Notes: generated from the sequence alone by a model not told the origin. Positions 1-11,489 are shown, numbered from the stretch's first letter. The stretch: DNA of 64,000 nucleotides from Hyperoodon ampullatus (GCA_949752795.1 OX457061.1:36736338-36800337), one strand, 5' to 3'. Made by a program: numbers and translations.

Positions 1-111
1 AGATAGGGGGCTGCCACCTCATTAAAGTATAAATCCCTCATAAAGTTCAGGAATTGGGATCTCACCCTCAAAGTAAAAGATGAGTGAGTGTACCTTGTAA
101 CTTCTACCATT

Positions 112-125
112 AAGAAAGAAGCACA
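112..125. repeat. Target-site duplication, copy 1 of 3
   Basis: The 14-mer aagaaagaagcaca occurs here, again at 382-395, and with two changes at 653-666. Copies 1 and 2 flank the SINE; copies 2 and 3 flank the L1. See the finding on repeated use of this target. Confidence 0.85.
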
Positions 126-381
126 GGGCTTCCATGGTGGCACAGTGGTTGAGAGTCCGCCTGCCGATGCAAGGGACGCGGGTTCGTGCCCTGGTCCGGG
201 AAGATCCCACATGCCGCGGAGCAGCTGGGCCCGTGAGCCATGGCCGCTGAGCCTGCGTGTCCGGAGCCTGTGTTCCACAGCTGGAGAGGCCACAACAGTG
301 AGAGGCCCGCCTACCGTCAAAAAAAATGATAAAATAAAATAAAATAAAATAAACTTCCTATCAAATCTTCCTTAAAAAAAA
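126..381 (+). mobile_element. CHR-type SINE (short class)
   Basis: tRNA-derived head (gggcttcc...tggcacagtggtt, a Pol III A-box match), the cetacean-type body, and an (AAAAT)n plus A-rich tail. Flanked by a perfect 14-bp duplication (112-125 and 382-395), which indicates a fairly recent insertion into ERV-L pol. Confidence 0.92.
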
Positions 382-395
382 AAGAAAGAAGCACA

Positions 396-652
396 TGTGG
401 GATGGAGGGGTGTAGGGATAAATTAGGAATTTGGGATTAGCAGATACACACTACTGTATATAAAATAGATAAACAACAAGGACCTACTTAGAGGACAGGG
501 AACTATATTCAATATCTTATGATAACCTATAATGGAAAACAACCTGAAAAAGAATAGATAGATAGATAGATAGCTGAATCACTTTGCTGTACACCTGAAA
601 CATCGTAAATCAACTATACTTCAATAAAAAAAAAAGAGAGAGAGAAAGGAAG
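396..652 (+). mobile_element. L1 3' end, 5'-truncated
   Basis: 3' UTR of a cetartiodactyl L1 (gggaactatattcaatatc ... tgaatcactttgctgtaca ... cttcaataaaaa) ending in an A-rich tail. A short (GATA)n lies at 554-573. A degraded duplication (382-395 and 653-666) bounds it. Confidence 0.88.
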
Positions 653-1403
653 AAGAAAGAAACGCATTACTTCTTTAGATTTTAGAGGCACTATATACCA
701 CAATTAAGCATGCTGTTGACCCCTTTACTGCTTTCAGGATTGAGCAGGACCCAGAGCAAGGAAAATACTCCACAGCTGTTTTTAACACTCAGCACTTAGG
801 ATTCCTGCAGATCCAGTGGTGTTTGAGGTGTGTGTGTGTAGATACAGGATGCTATATGGCACCTGTAGTAAACCTCAACTGGAGAACCACAACAGAGTCC
901 CCTGGGTTTTGGAGAAAAGCCAAACACTCTTTGGCAAGTAACTATTTTCCTTTGGAGAAGCAGTCTTGGCTTGTTACTGGTACATGGTGATTGGATTCCT
1001 GTCAGTGAACACCAAGAGTTCATACAATATGGACTGTCCATTGTGGACTGGAAGTTATCTGATCCACCAAGACATAAGGCCAAGCATATTTAATAACACC
1101 CCATCAAAATGTCCTGAAGGCACAAATTAAAAATTCAGATAACTCAAATTCTCAGTGTGCCTCTACTCGTCACACTGCCACCTCTTCCTTAACACATACC
1201 TATGATCCATGCAGAGTTTTTTATAACTAGTTGGCCTAATGCAGATGACTCTGTGATGTTCTGGCATCAGAAGGAAGTAGAATGCTAAGCCTTTAGGCCC
1301 CCTTAAGGTTAGCCCTGAAAGACCATCCTTAAGTGAGAGAGAGAAATCCTCTAATAGGCAGAACTTTGCCTGTAAAGTAAGGTAGCCTCAGCATGGATCT
1401 ATA

Positions 1404-1471
1404 GTGTAGATTCGTGGGGAACGTACAGTGTAGATTCGTGGGGAACGTTCAATGTAGATTCATGGGAAACG
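1404..1471 (+). repeat. 24-bp tandem repeat, 3 copies, inside ERV-L RNase H
   Basis: The unit gtgtagattcgtggggaacg plus four bases repeats at 1404, 1428 and 1452 with a period of exactly 24. In the surviving pol frame each copy reads VDSW plus four residues, and the third copy continues into ETANGLA. The expansion therefore triplicated a conserved RNase H motif without shifting the frame. Confidence 0.85.
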
Positions 1472-2700
1472 GCTAATGGTTTGGCCAGATGTTCAAGAAG
1501 TTGGAATGACTAAAACATATTGATGGCAAAAAGTTAATGGAAGAAGTTTGTTGAAGAACCTCACAAGATATGTGAGAGTGTGAGGCTGTGTCCCATGTGA
1601 ATACTCACCAGAAGCCTCCACTGCAGAGGGGGTCATGGTGCGAAGAATGAAGATTTTGCACACCTCAAGAACATGGATTCCCCTCATCAAGGCTGGCTTG
1701 GCTACTGCTATTACTGAATGCTCACTTACTAGCAGTAAAACCAAACCAAAGCCCCTGATAAGATGACATAATGCAGGGGGACCAGTAGGCTACCTGGAGG
1801 CAGGTTAATTTCATTGGACTCCTTCCATTACAGAGGATAGTCCTCCCTGGAGAGACATTTTTTCTGGGTTTTAATTTGTCTTCCCTTCTCTCCATGCTTT
1901 TTCCAGGTATCACAGACTCTATTGGTTCTGACCAAGAAACTCATTTAAGAAGAAAATGGGCTGGTGTTCATGGGATTCAGGTGTCTCACCATGTGTCCCA
2001 GTCACCCAGAAGCAGCCAGCCTTAAAGACAAGTGAAATTGTTTATTGAAGACTCAGTTATGGCAAGGGCTAAAGACAAGACCTTGAGAATTTGGGCTGCA
2101 GTACATGCTCTGAACCTGTGGTTCTATTTCTTCTATAGCCCACATACATAGGTTCTGTAGCCAAGGGTTAGAAATGGTGGGTGTAGCATCTTTCACTATT
2201 ACATCTAATAACACACTTAGAAAAAAATGTGATGCTAATTTTCACAACTATGATCTCTGCTAGTTTAGAAGTCTTCATAAACAATCAAGAAATCTGTCCA
2301 CCAGGGACACAAAAAGGATGCCACTGAAGTGAAAGCTGAAACAGTTACTTGGCCATTTGGGGCTTCTTATATTACTTGAAGAGCAAGGGGTTATGGTGTT
2401 GATGGGAGTGATTTATCCTGAGAATCAAGGAGAAATAGAGTTGCTGTTATAGAACGGAGGCAGGGAAGAGTACGTCTGAAGTCCAGGATATACCTTATAC
2501 CTCCCAGTACTTCTTTGTCCAGTAAAATTTAAGTGAAAACTGCAGAAACCAAATACAGGCAAATAAAGATTTAGGTCACCATAGCATGTATAGAAGCCAC
2601 CAGCCAACATGCTAACTGAGGGCAAAGGAGCATGAGGTAGATGATGGAGGAAAGAAGACATATAAATACCAACTCTGACCATTTGACCAGTTGTGGTGAG

Positions 2701-3900
2701 AGGGGGATATAATGTGTACTTGTAATTATTCCCTGATGTGTCATAACTAATTATTCTTTTCCTTCTTTTCTACTCCCCTACTAATTTACATGGAGGGTGT
2801 GGTGACAGTGGCTATCTTTACAATATAATGCATAGGTTAGAGGATATAAAGATAGAACCCAGATGGAACTAGAGTAAGAATATACATCACACAGAGATCC
2901 TGGGCTTGAAGCTGGATGCCCTAACTGATGAGAACTTGACTTGACTCCTTTTTTGGACAGAGGATAAGCCTGTTTTCATTTGAGGGATAGTTGCGTTATC
3001 TCAGGCAGGTAAGTTGTTATTGGTAAGCTTAAGAATACAAAAATGGTATATGCTTTGTTTGCTGGGCAAACAAAAGATTGACTATACTGTAGATATTTGT
3101 CACATTTTCTAGCTGCCCAGTAAATTTTTGAGCATCCTTTGTATATTTTGGAAATTTACCACCTTCTAAGTCCCACTTAACATCCCCAAGGTGAAAGCCC
3201 AAAAAACTCTCTTTCCCAGCTTTTCTGGCAACTGTGGCATAAAATGTAAGTAACCCAGACTCCACCAATAAGGCTTATCCATGTAGACATAGATTTCAAA
3301 GTGCCCAACGTAAGGAAGCAGTACTGCATGGCTTTTTCTGTCAATAAAGTAACAAAACACTGACTCTCAGAGCCCTCAAGACTGAATTCTTGGTAAAGAG
3401 ATGTCACAGATACTGGCAGCAGTCGTGTTTGCAATAAAATCGAATTTCTCACACAGAAGTGGCAGCAGAGAAACCATAGTATTTGGTTAGTGCTCAGGGG
3501 AAACAACTTAGGTGATTTTCTCATAAAACCAGTTCTGTGGCATGGTTTCGGGTCCCTGGAAATGTGGAACTGTGGCTGATTCTTTTGGTCTGCAAACTGC
3601 CCAATATCCAGAGACAGTTTCTGTTGCTTGCAACTGGTGACTCTGCCTGATCCATATAGGGACTAGTTCCATTGAAAGGGTTGAAAGATACATGAAAAGA
3701 AGGAATGGAAGGAAAATCTAGAAAGTGTGATTGTGGAATTGGTTCAGGTTTCTGAGCAGGGAACTGACAATTACATTGGGAGAATTAAACTGGTAGCAGT
3801 AGGGAAGCTATATAAAGGAAAGACTTGAGACAAGTTAAGTTAAGGTCACAACAAGGCCAGTGAAGAGACCTTCACTCTAGTCTGTGTTGGGACACTGAGG
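2701..3900 (+). mobile_element. Probable ERV-L 3' noncoding region and 3' LTR (MLT2-like)
   Basis: Continues directly from the dUTPase remnant. Bases 3080-3700 resemble an MLT2-type LTR in my memory (tttggtctgcaaactgccca, gattttctcataaaaccag, attgaaagg at the end). AATAAA occurs at 3343-3348. I could not fix the LTR borders or a terminal TG...CA pair. Minus-strand open frames in this stretch are chance frames. A consensus alignment is needed to settle the boundary. Confidence 0.45.
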
Positions 3901-4030
3901 CTTAGACTAGATCAGGGGTCTAGATCCAAGATAACAGAGATGGCTTGCAGTCTCATTCCTGGTTTGACTGTGGGCAAAGAACTCACGTGACTTTCTAATC
4001 ACAATTTTTAATCTCTTAAAAGTCACTGCT

Positions 4031-4237
4031 GGTCTTCCCTGGTGGCGCAGTGGTTGGGAGTCCATCTGCTGATACAGGGGACGCGGGTTCGTGCCCCGGT
4101 CCGGGAGGATCCCACATGCCGTGGAGCAGCTGGGCCCGTGAGCCATGGCTGCCTGGCCTGCGCGTCCGGAGCCTGTGCTCCGCAACGGGAGAGGCCACAA
4201 CAGTGAGAGGCCCGCGTACCACAAAATGAAAAAAAAA
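4031..4237 (+). mobile_element. CHR-type SINE (short class)
   Basis: Full body from tcttccctggtggcgcagtgg to cccgcgtaccac, then an A-tail. Flanks agtcactgct (4021-4030) and attcactgct (about 4241-4250) form a near-perfect target duplication. Confidence 0.92.
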
Positions 4238-4494
4238 AAAATTCACTGCTAATCATTTTTTCTGGTATTTGAATGAAAGAATGATCAAACTCAAATCTGT
4301 CTAGATGTCACATGAGAGTATCTTCTCTGTGTGGATTGAAGGTTGGCTTTGACATTCCCTAACTTCCTTTGTTGCGAGGTCCTCAAAAGTTGCACTTATG
4401 CAGAGCATGTTCCTTCTATAGGAAACATTTCTGAAGAGTAGTGTCTTACTCAGTGTTTGATGGAAAGAAGAGAAGTAACATTTGATGATCTAAT

Positions 4495-4590
4495 CACACG
4501 CCAGATCCATGAGCCTATTTATTCCAAGAATCTTATGAGGTTGGCATGATTATATTCATTTTACAGATGATAAGAGTCACAAGTGGATTC
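4495..4590 (-). mobile_element. MIR fragment (weak)
   Basis: Short match to the antisense MIR core (aatcttatgaggttggca ... attttacagatgataag). The short length limits confidence. Confidence 0.45.
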
Positions 4591-4860
4591 CCCACTGTTT
4601 TCAGAATTCCCACCTGCCAGGCTAATCTAGCCCCAGTTGGCCTGGCTGAGGCCCCTGTTCTTCTTTTGCTCTATATTAAGGGACTCATGGGAAACTTAGA
4701 AATGCTACAGTCATGGAGAGAACGACTGTGTCTTTTTCACCTCCTGCCTGGGACCACGGGGACCTAATAGGAAAAGCAGAGGGAGGAGAGTGGGTAAGGA
4801 GAGTCCACAGGATTGATGGCAACCACTCCCATCTGCAGAGTTTACAAACATGGTTCCTGC

Positions 4861-5045
4861 TTGTTTTCTATTGAATGAAATCTTCACAAGGACTCTCTGA
4901 GGTAGGTATTACAAGGCCCATTTTAAAGATGGAGAAACTGAGTCTCAGAAGTAGACTCACCTGCATGCAATTATGCAACTAGTAGCCAGCCGAGCTGAAG
5001 TTTGAGTTCAAATCCTCTGACTCCAAAACCAGTGCGTTTTTTCAA
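4861..5045 (-). mobile_element. MIR SINE
   Basis: Antisense MIR: ggtaggtattacaaggccca, gatggagaaactgagtctc, then gagttcaaatcctctgactc. No target duplication is recognisable, as expected for this age. Confidence 0.8.
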
Positions 5046-6587
5046 TACATTAAGCCACAAAGGAAGATGAGGGATGGAGCATCTTTCTGGATAGAGTCAT
5101 GCACCTGGGACTCCCTGGTTGGAGGCCAGTATTCCTGCAGGATGTCCTTCTTTCCTCATGTTGCTTTGGGACCCTTAAGGCAAATCACCATATCCTGTAC
5201 TCAGAGCTGGTGTGGCATAGGCTTTCTCAGCATCGAGGCCTAGGGATGGCAGCGTATTTGGAAAGAGGTAGTGCTCATTACCCATACTCCTCCCTCCTAA
5301 GCCAGCTCCCAAAGCCACTGAGATTTAATCATAGGCATTACACAGTCCAAGAGCAAAATACTAGCTTTCTAGCTGATAAGGAGACCATAGCTTCACCTCT
5401 GAGACTTCCTACTATTTATCCCCTGCATTTTAGTCCTCCCTCTATGAGGGGCAGAGCCCTGGTAAGTTCACTGCCTGAACACAGAGAACCTGCGTTTGCT
5501 GACAGTAGGCTGCTGCAAAAGAGGATTTCCACATTCTCACCCTTCTGGTTAATCAATCTTCCTCCCTGCAGGAAGCACAGAGGAGCTGGACATATCTGCC
5601 CATACTTTCTCCTCTTCTCTGTGACGGTGTAAGGGTAGGGGAGCACGCATTTGTCCCTCTCAGCGCTGTGCCTCCTACATAGCAACATCCTGAGTCACGG
5701 ATCATCGGCTGATGCAACCATATAATCCCTTCTGAGGAGGAAAGAGAGAAAGTGGTCTTTGTCTTATCTAGAATAGTCGGTAAGTGCTGCAATCATATAA
5801 GAGGTAGGACTAGTAGCCTGGACGAGTAGGTGTGTTAGCTGGGGACTGATGGAATCTCCAGTCAAGGAAGAACCTTAGAGATAATGTACAATAAATACCT
5901 GCATACCTGACAGGCCTGTCTGTCAAGGTCATAAGGGAAACAATTACCATCATATGGAAGCTGGGATACAAACTCAGACTTTTAGTCAGGTCGTCCTAAA
6001 GAAGTCTAATGACTTCAGCCCCATACTCATGAGCCCCTTCTAAAGCTTTCTCATTTTTAGGTCCCATGCTCACACTGGTGACCCCTCTAGCCTGGCCATC
6101 CCTGAATGGGTCTCTGATGCAAGGGTAGCCAGGTTATATGCTACTCTCTAAATTGGGCAGTAGGCACTCCAGTGACCGATTGAATCAATGAGATTCTGTC
6201 TTTTGAGGATTTTTGAATATGAGACATTGGACATTGAACAGTTGAATGGAGGGGCAAAAGGCACAGAGAATAGGCGGCAAGAGGCATGAGCTGAAACCAT
6301 GAGTGAACAGAGGCTGTGAGGTCAGGTGGAGAATAAAGGGCATTTTTTAGGTAGGGCTGTGGACAGTAGAAGAAAAGATGGAAGAGCCGGATTCAAATGA
6401 TGGTGAAGCTCTAGGGTAGCAATCAGCTCCTCCTGCTGCTGAGGGAGGGGTAGAGGTCACCCAGTTGTCAGACCCACGTAGGATCCTATACTACCCTCCA
6501 ATTACCAAACTGTGTTCTGGGCCCTGGGGTGGCTAGCTATTGTGCTGTTTATAGATTCGCCAAAGATCTGGCTGTATGGTCAAGATA
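5046..6587. other. Repeat-poor stretch with a 177-codon open frame
   Basis: No repeat recognised. A + strand ATG-to-stop frame spans 5099-5632 (177 codons). It has no recognisable domain, signal peptide or transmembrane segment and no supporting splice structure. One frame of this length is unremarkable by chance here, so it is not called as a gene. Confidence 0.5.
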
Positions 6588-6599
6588 CCACCCTTTCTT

Positions 6600-6819
6600 T
6601 CTTTCTTTTTTTTTTTTTTTTTTTTTTGCGGTATGTGGGCCTCTCACTGTTGTGGCCTCTCCCGTTGTGGAGCACAGGCTCCGGATGCGCAGGCTCAGTG
6701 ACCATGGCTCACGGGCCCAGCCGCTCCGTGGCATGTGGGATCTTCACGGACCGGGGCACAAACCCGTGTCCCCTGCATCGGCAGGCGGACTCTCAACCAC
6801 TGCGCCACCAGGGAAGCCC
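6600..6819 (-). mobile_element. CHR-type SINE (short class)
   Basis: Antisense copy: poly-T tail at 6606-6627, body, and head ending ccaccagggaagccc. Flanked by the 12-bp duplication ccaccctttctt (6588-6599 and 6820-6831). Confidence 0.94.
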
Positions 6820-6831
6820 CCACCCTTTCTT

Positions 6832-7599
6832 AAAACGTATAACTTCATAAACTACCAACACTCAGGGTAGTCTAGATGAACCCCTTTGTACCTTACAACC
6901 CAAAGGGGCTAACCCACTAGCTTTTATACTGGCAACAGCACCTGTACAAACCATATAAATTAGTATTATAATTTTTGATCCAATAGTTTTATCCCCTCTG
7001 AGGTCTTCTGATTAACCCAGAGCTCCCTGTGGTCACTTCTTCCATCTCAAATAATCAATGATACAGCTTTAGAAACCTTCAGGTATAGCCCCACCAGCTC
7101 CTTTTTTTTCCTGACACTCTAAGCAGGGATTTCTTGGGCAGTCGTTGCATCCGTGTCTAGTGTCTGTCCTAAGGTCCTAACATGGCATGAGCAGTCAAAA
7201 TGCTTAAATGCCCAGAGCATAAACTCCCTACTTACAGGAAGTGGAGCTGCTGGGTGGAAATGTTTGTGTTGGATGGAAGGAGGTAAGTTGAGTGGAGAGA
7301 GAGCAGGAATGCCCCCATATTAGCTCAGAAATATAACCTCTAGCTTCGCTCTGATTTGCCCCGACTGCTACGCTACTTCCTCACCCTCCTCACCCCTTTT
7401 TTTGCTCTCTGCCACTCTTCTCTCCTCTTCCATCCCCTTGACCCTGGGTGGTATGAGTAAACCCTTAGGAAGCATCTTCAAAATCCAGGTCTCCTTCTCC
7501 CAAAGAGTCTCTGGTGATAAAAACATGAATTTTCACTGTTAGGTGCAAACTTTATTTAATTTTCTCACCTATAAAATTGGCAGTTTAAAAGCCCTTTTT
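6832..7599. other. No recognised feature
   Basis: Unique-looking DNA with a pyrimidine-rich patch around 7376-7440. No repeat or exon recognised. Confidence 0.5.
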
Positions 7600-7765
7600 A
7601 TTTACAAAGGCACAGGAAAACAAGCACTCTCATAGACTTTTGGTGGAAGTATAAATTGGTACAATTTGGGGTATGAAAATTACAGATCACATGTCTTTTG
7701 ACCTAATGGTTCCACTTGAGGGATTTAGTCTATAGGTATACTCCTACATGTAGCAAACTTTATGT
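7600..7765 (+). mobile_element. Old L1M ORF2 3' fragment
   Basis: Degraded sense match to the L1 ORF2 C-terminal region: aacaagcactctcatagact, ttggtggaagtataaattgg, then ggttccacttgagggattta and a 'tatactcctacatgt' stretch. Diverged and without flanking duplications. Confidence 0.65.
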
Positions 7766-8040
7766 TGAATCTCTTTCTTTCAGGGAATATCCATTAAGGA
7801 TGGCTCTCATGAGGAAGAAGCAGTCTTTGGAATTCTCTGCAGTCATGATATGAGATGACCAGTGTTGTAGCCCACAGCCTGTCTGGATGGAGAATGGATA
7901 TAGGCAAGGTGACATCTCCCTCCATCAAACCTTCCTATGATTTCTCCAGTATAATGACATAGACAGCACCTCATTGACCTCTCTTACAGACGGCAGTTGG
8001 AGAACTCAAACTATTCACCAATTCTTCTGCCTTTCTGTCT

Positions 8041-9023
8041 TTCTTTTTTTTTTTAATTTTTATTGGAGAATAGTTGATTTACAATGTTGTGTTAGTTTCA
8101 GGTGTACAGCAAAATGAATCGGTTGTACATATACATACATCCACTCTTTTTTTAGATTCTTTTCCCACATAAGTCATTACAGAGTATTGAGTAGAGTTCC
8201 CTGTGCTATACAGCAGGTTCTTATTAGTTACAGATTTTTTTTTTTTTTTTGACTGTACGTGGGCCTCTCACCGTTGTGGCCCCTCCCGTAGCAGAGCACA
8301 GGCTCCGGATGCACAGGCTCAGTGGCCATGGCTCACGGGCCCAGCTGCTCCGCGGCATGTGGGATCCTCCCAGACCGGGGCACGAACCCTTGTCCCCTGT
8401 ATCGGCAGGCGGACTCCCAACCACTGCACCACCAGGGAAGCCCTAGTTACAGATTATATATATAGTAGTGTGTATATGTCGATCCCAGTCTCCCAATTTA
8501 TCCCTCCCCCCTGTTAACCATAAGTTTGTCTTCTACATCTGTGACTCTACTTCTGTTTTGTAACTAAGTTCATTTGTACCCTTTTTTTAGATTCCACATA
8601 TAAGTGATACCATATGTTTTTCTGTGTCTGACTTACTTCACTCAGTATGACAATCTCTAGGTCCATCCATGTTGCTGCAAATGATGTTATTTCATTCTTT
8701 TTATGGCTGAGTAATATTCCATTGCATATATGTACAACACCTTCTTTATCCATTCCTCTGTTGATGGACATTTGTGTTGCTTCCATGTCCTGGCTATTGT
8801 AAATAGTGTTGCAATGAACATTGGGGTGCATGTATCTTTTTGAATTATGGTTTTCTCTGGGTATATGCCTAGGAGTGGGATTGCTGGATCATATGGTAAC
8901 TCTATTTTTAGGTTTTTAAGGAACTTCCATGCTGTTCTCCATAGTGGCTGCGCCAATTTACATTCCCACTAACAGCGTAGGAGGGTTCCCTTTTCTCCAC
9001 ACCCTCTCCAGCATTTATTTGCC
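8041..9023 (-). mobile_element. 5'-truncated L1 (3' UTR plus ORF2 C-terminus)
   Basis: Antisense L1 from poly-T and tttttattggagaatagttg through the 3' UTR into the ORF2 C-terminal coding region, ending abruptly near the 'ctccagcatttatt' site. Minus-strand frames at 8547-8956 retain the C-terminal landmarks LLGIYPEK and YYSAIK but are broken. No RT or endonuclease domain is present. A CHR SINE (8237-8443) is inserted in the 3' UTR. Confidence 0.92.
8237..8443 (-). mobile_element. CHR-type SINE nested in L1
   Basis: Antisense short-class copy with a 14-T tail, flanked by the perfect 12-bp duplication tagttacagatt (8225-8236 and 8444-8455), both halves of which are L1 3'-UTR sequence. It is therefore younger than the host L1. 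Confidence 0.95.
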
Positions 9024-9359
9024 AGAGGAAGAGAGAACTGTGACCATGCAATAAGAGCTATTGGGCAAAGGGGGATTAAAAAGCAATATCTCAACTTACT
9101 ATGGCTGTAGAGGCATTTAGTAATGGTGCACAGGAGATGCCAGAGCCTTGTGCAAATGGAGAAGTCATTTTCAGTTTTGACCTCAAGGAGGAAGGAACTC
9201 TTTTGTCCAGAGAGCATTTAAAACCCCTTTATATCACCACAATCTGTAATGAATACAACTAATAGAAGAGAAGGATTCCAGCAGACTGCATCCTAAGAGT
9301 CCCTGGGTTAGAGATTCAGAGTGCCGGCCTCACTCAGCTATTGCCAGACTCAGCATCAT
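9024..9359. other. No recognised feature
   Basis: Unique-looking DNA between the L1 truncation point and the next SINE. Confidence 0.5.
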
Positions 9360-9369
9360 AGTACCTTCA

Positions 9370-9522
9370 AGAGAATTCCCTGGCGGACCAGTGGTTAGGA
9401 CTCCATGCTGCCACTGCAGGGGGCACGGGTTTGATCCCTGGTCGGGGAACTAAGGTCCTACAAGCTGCGTGGCACAACTAAAAACAAAAACAAAAAGTCA
9501 AAAAACAAACAAAAAAACCCAC
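9370..9522 (+). mobile_element. CHR-1 type SINE
   Basis: Short tRNA-derived element (agaattccctggcggaccag ... ccctggtcggggaactaag ... gtggcacaac) with an A/C-rich tail. Flanked by agtaccttca at 9360-9369 and 9523-9532. Contains the CTCF-like core at 9413-9426. Confidence 0.9.
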
Positions 9523-9532
9523 AGTACCTTCA

Positions 9533-10566
9533 GCTTGTGCAGAAAGATGGTGTATAGCAAACAGATCCTGTAGAAAGAGGCAGATCTCCCAGTGCAGGGC
9601 ACATGGTGTGAGATGGGGAAGCAGGCGCTGCCTACAAAGAATTAGACCCAAACTGCCCCTCTGCTTTACGGTCATCCCTGGAATCGTCTGAAGAGCTGGG
9701 GGTCAGAACCCACCATGGGTTGTTACCCAGTGTATACCATAGTCCCCCTTCAGGCATTCTCACCATTTCATTTAGCCTTTATTCATGAAGTTCTGGGCTT
9801 GGTGACTTCTAAGGCAACATTAGAGCCTTCTAGAAAAATAAAGATAGGCACTGCCTTTTACCAATTTCATTCCCATCATTCCTGACACACATTACAACAG
9901 TTCTTCATTTCAGGGAACATGGTAATTGGGTGTCAAGAGCATTTCACTAGCTCTTTTATGTAAGACGAACCCTCCTCTGCTTTATTTCCTTATCTGCAGT
10001 GACAAGTTTTACGATCCTGTGGTGAAATTACCGACTTGGAAAAAATTTGGGAAGGGGTAAGGGCGGGAACAAAATGATGATGGGGTTTAGAGTGCCCGGA
10101 TGGCAGGGAGATAATTCAGATGGAAAAACAGTAAGTCCAAAAATAAACTGTGCCTTTGAGAGCCTAAAAGGAAATGAGAGATGAGTCCCTGACTGTCATT
10201 TTAGCTGTGTTCATTGTGAGGACAGGTTTTTACTCTCTGATAATAAGTAGACTTTAATCCTAGGTGTGAATACATGTCAACTGGGTGGCTCCAGAGAAAT
10301 TCAAAGGAATTGCACAAAACATCAGCCCACAGCCAAATTCTCACACTGAATTACTAGCAAGTAGGAATGGCAGTCTTGGTATGGCTCACTAGGTAATAGA
10401 AAAGTCATTGATTCTTCCAAGTCAACAAACATCTTCCCAGTGCTTCAAGAGCCAGCCAGGCCAGCTAATCCAGCAATGGAAAGGCGTGGCTCTGGCATGT
10501 GGTGACACATGGTGCACACCCAAGCGCTACAGTGCCGATTACTTGTGTAATGGATGGATGAGTCAA
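9533..10566. other. No recognised feature
   Basis: Unique-looking DNA; neither exon nor repeat recognised. Confidence 0.5.
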
Positions 10567-10580
10567 AGATCACACTTCCC

Positions 10581-10946
10581 GGGCTTCCCTGGTGGTGCAG
10601 TGGTTAAGAATCTGCCTGCCAATGCAGGGGACATGGGTTCAAGCCCTGGTCCGGGAAGATCCCACACGCCGCGGAGCAACTAAGCCCATGCGCCACAACT
10701 ACTGAGCCCGAGCTCTAGAGCTCATGAGCCACAACTACTGAGCTCATGTGCCACAACTACTGAATCCCACACACCTAGAGCCTGTGCTCTACAACAAGAG
10801 AAGCCACCTCAATGAGAAGTCCGCACACTGCAATGAAGAGTAGCCCCCATTCGCCACCACAACTAGAGAAAGCCCACGCGAAGCAACGAAGACCCAATGC
10901 AGCCAAAAATAAAAATACATAAAATAAATAAAATTAAAGGAAAAAA
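10581..10946 (+). mobile_element. CHR-type SINE (long class)
   Basis: Long form carrying the repeated 'ccacaactactga' modules, then 'agagaagccacctcaatgag', 'agtagcccccattcgcc' and an A-rich tail. Perfect 14-bp flanking duplication agatcacacttccc (10567-10580 and 10947-10960). Confidence 0.95.
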
Positions 10947-10960
10947 AGATCACACTTCCC

Positions 10961-11489
10961 AGTTTATCAGCTGCCTGATAGCTCCCAATGACTTGCTCCA
11001 GGCTGTCAGTGGCTCCAGGCAGGCAATCCTGGGGCTGACTTATGAGCCTACAGAGTCACCATCAAGACCTGGGTTTCAGTGTCTTAGGTGAAGAGGCAGG
11101 ATAAAGAGACTCCTGACTCACATCATTTAATCCAAAGAGGTAGAGTCCATCACGGACTGTGTTTCTGTGAGCATCTTCATTCTCTTCGGGGCATTATGAA
11201 TTGATGTTGACAGCACAAGGGAAGGAGCGAAATAAGAGTGTGATCCAGCAAAATGGACTCTGGCAACATATAAAATCTTTCCTACAAGACATGGGCACCA
11301 CTGGCCAGTCAACAGAACCCACAGCTATGGCTCCATGTTCTCTCCTGTGAACTTCTTTCCACAAGTCCCCTGACTGTAATATTGATATTGACACTGGTCA
11401 CCCAGTTACCCAGTTAGTCCTAGAGAGGGTGAAGTGGTTAGCTTTCCTCCCAACCCCCAGTGGTCCAGGAAGAAACAAGGAGTCCTATA
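10961..11489. other. No recognised feature
   Basis: Unique-looking DNA; minus-strand frames at 11127-11394 have no recognisable domain. Confidence 0.5.

Larger units (their letters stand above)
1..2700 (+). mobile_element. Decayed ERV-L pol (RT tail, RNase H, integrase, dUTPase)
   Basis: Remnant of an endogenous retrovirus-L internal region, with coding sense left to right and pol entering from beyond the left edge. Broken frames still show, in order: RT tail/connection (1-111, then 667-1080, with a readable ESPGFWRKAK segment near 895), RNase H (about 1080-1620, with VDSW and HVNTHQ near 1452 and 1597), integrase (QVNFIGLLPL near 1800; GITDSIGSDQETHL at 1905-1947) and a dUTPase-like domain (ICPPGT near 2293; GVIYPENQGEIELLL near 2400-2448). 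A dUTPase downstream of integrase is characteristic of ERV-L. The integrase position expected to be the first catalytic Asp reads Asn, and frameshifts and stops are frequent, so it is non-functional. A SINE (126-381) and an L1 (396-652) interrupt it. Domain order is seen; the ERV-L label is recall plus inference. Confidence 0.8.

Noticed and set aside
110..342. Recurring protein-like frames (for example ...MAHGPS..., ...GTNP.PLHRQADSQP...) at many places on both strands
   Set aside because: They are translations of CHR SINE bodies in several frames, not a gene family.
1404..1471. CRISPR-like direct repeats
   Set aside because: Three contiguous 24-bp units without spacers, in a mammalian ERV; this is a minisatellite.
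3029..3693. Minus-strand frames of 60-115 codons
   Set aside because: Antisense to the probable ERV-L 3' LTR region; chance frames.
4031..4237. tRNA gene (Pol III A-box and B-box-like motifs)
   Set aside because: The boxes belong to tRNA-derived SINEs with poly-A tails and target duplications; no cloverleaf gene is present.
5099..5632. 177-codon + strand open frame in repeat-poor DNA
   Set aside because: No domain, signal or exon structure visible; one such frame in 64 kb is expected by chance. Conservation analysis could overturn this.
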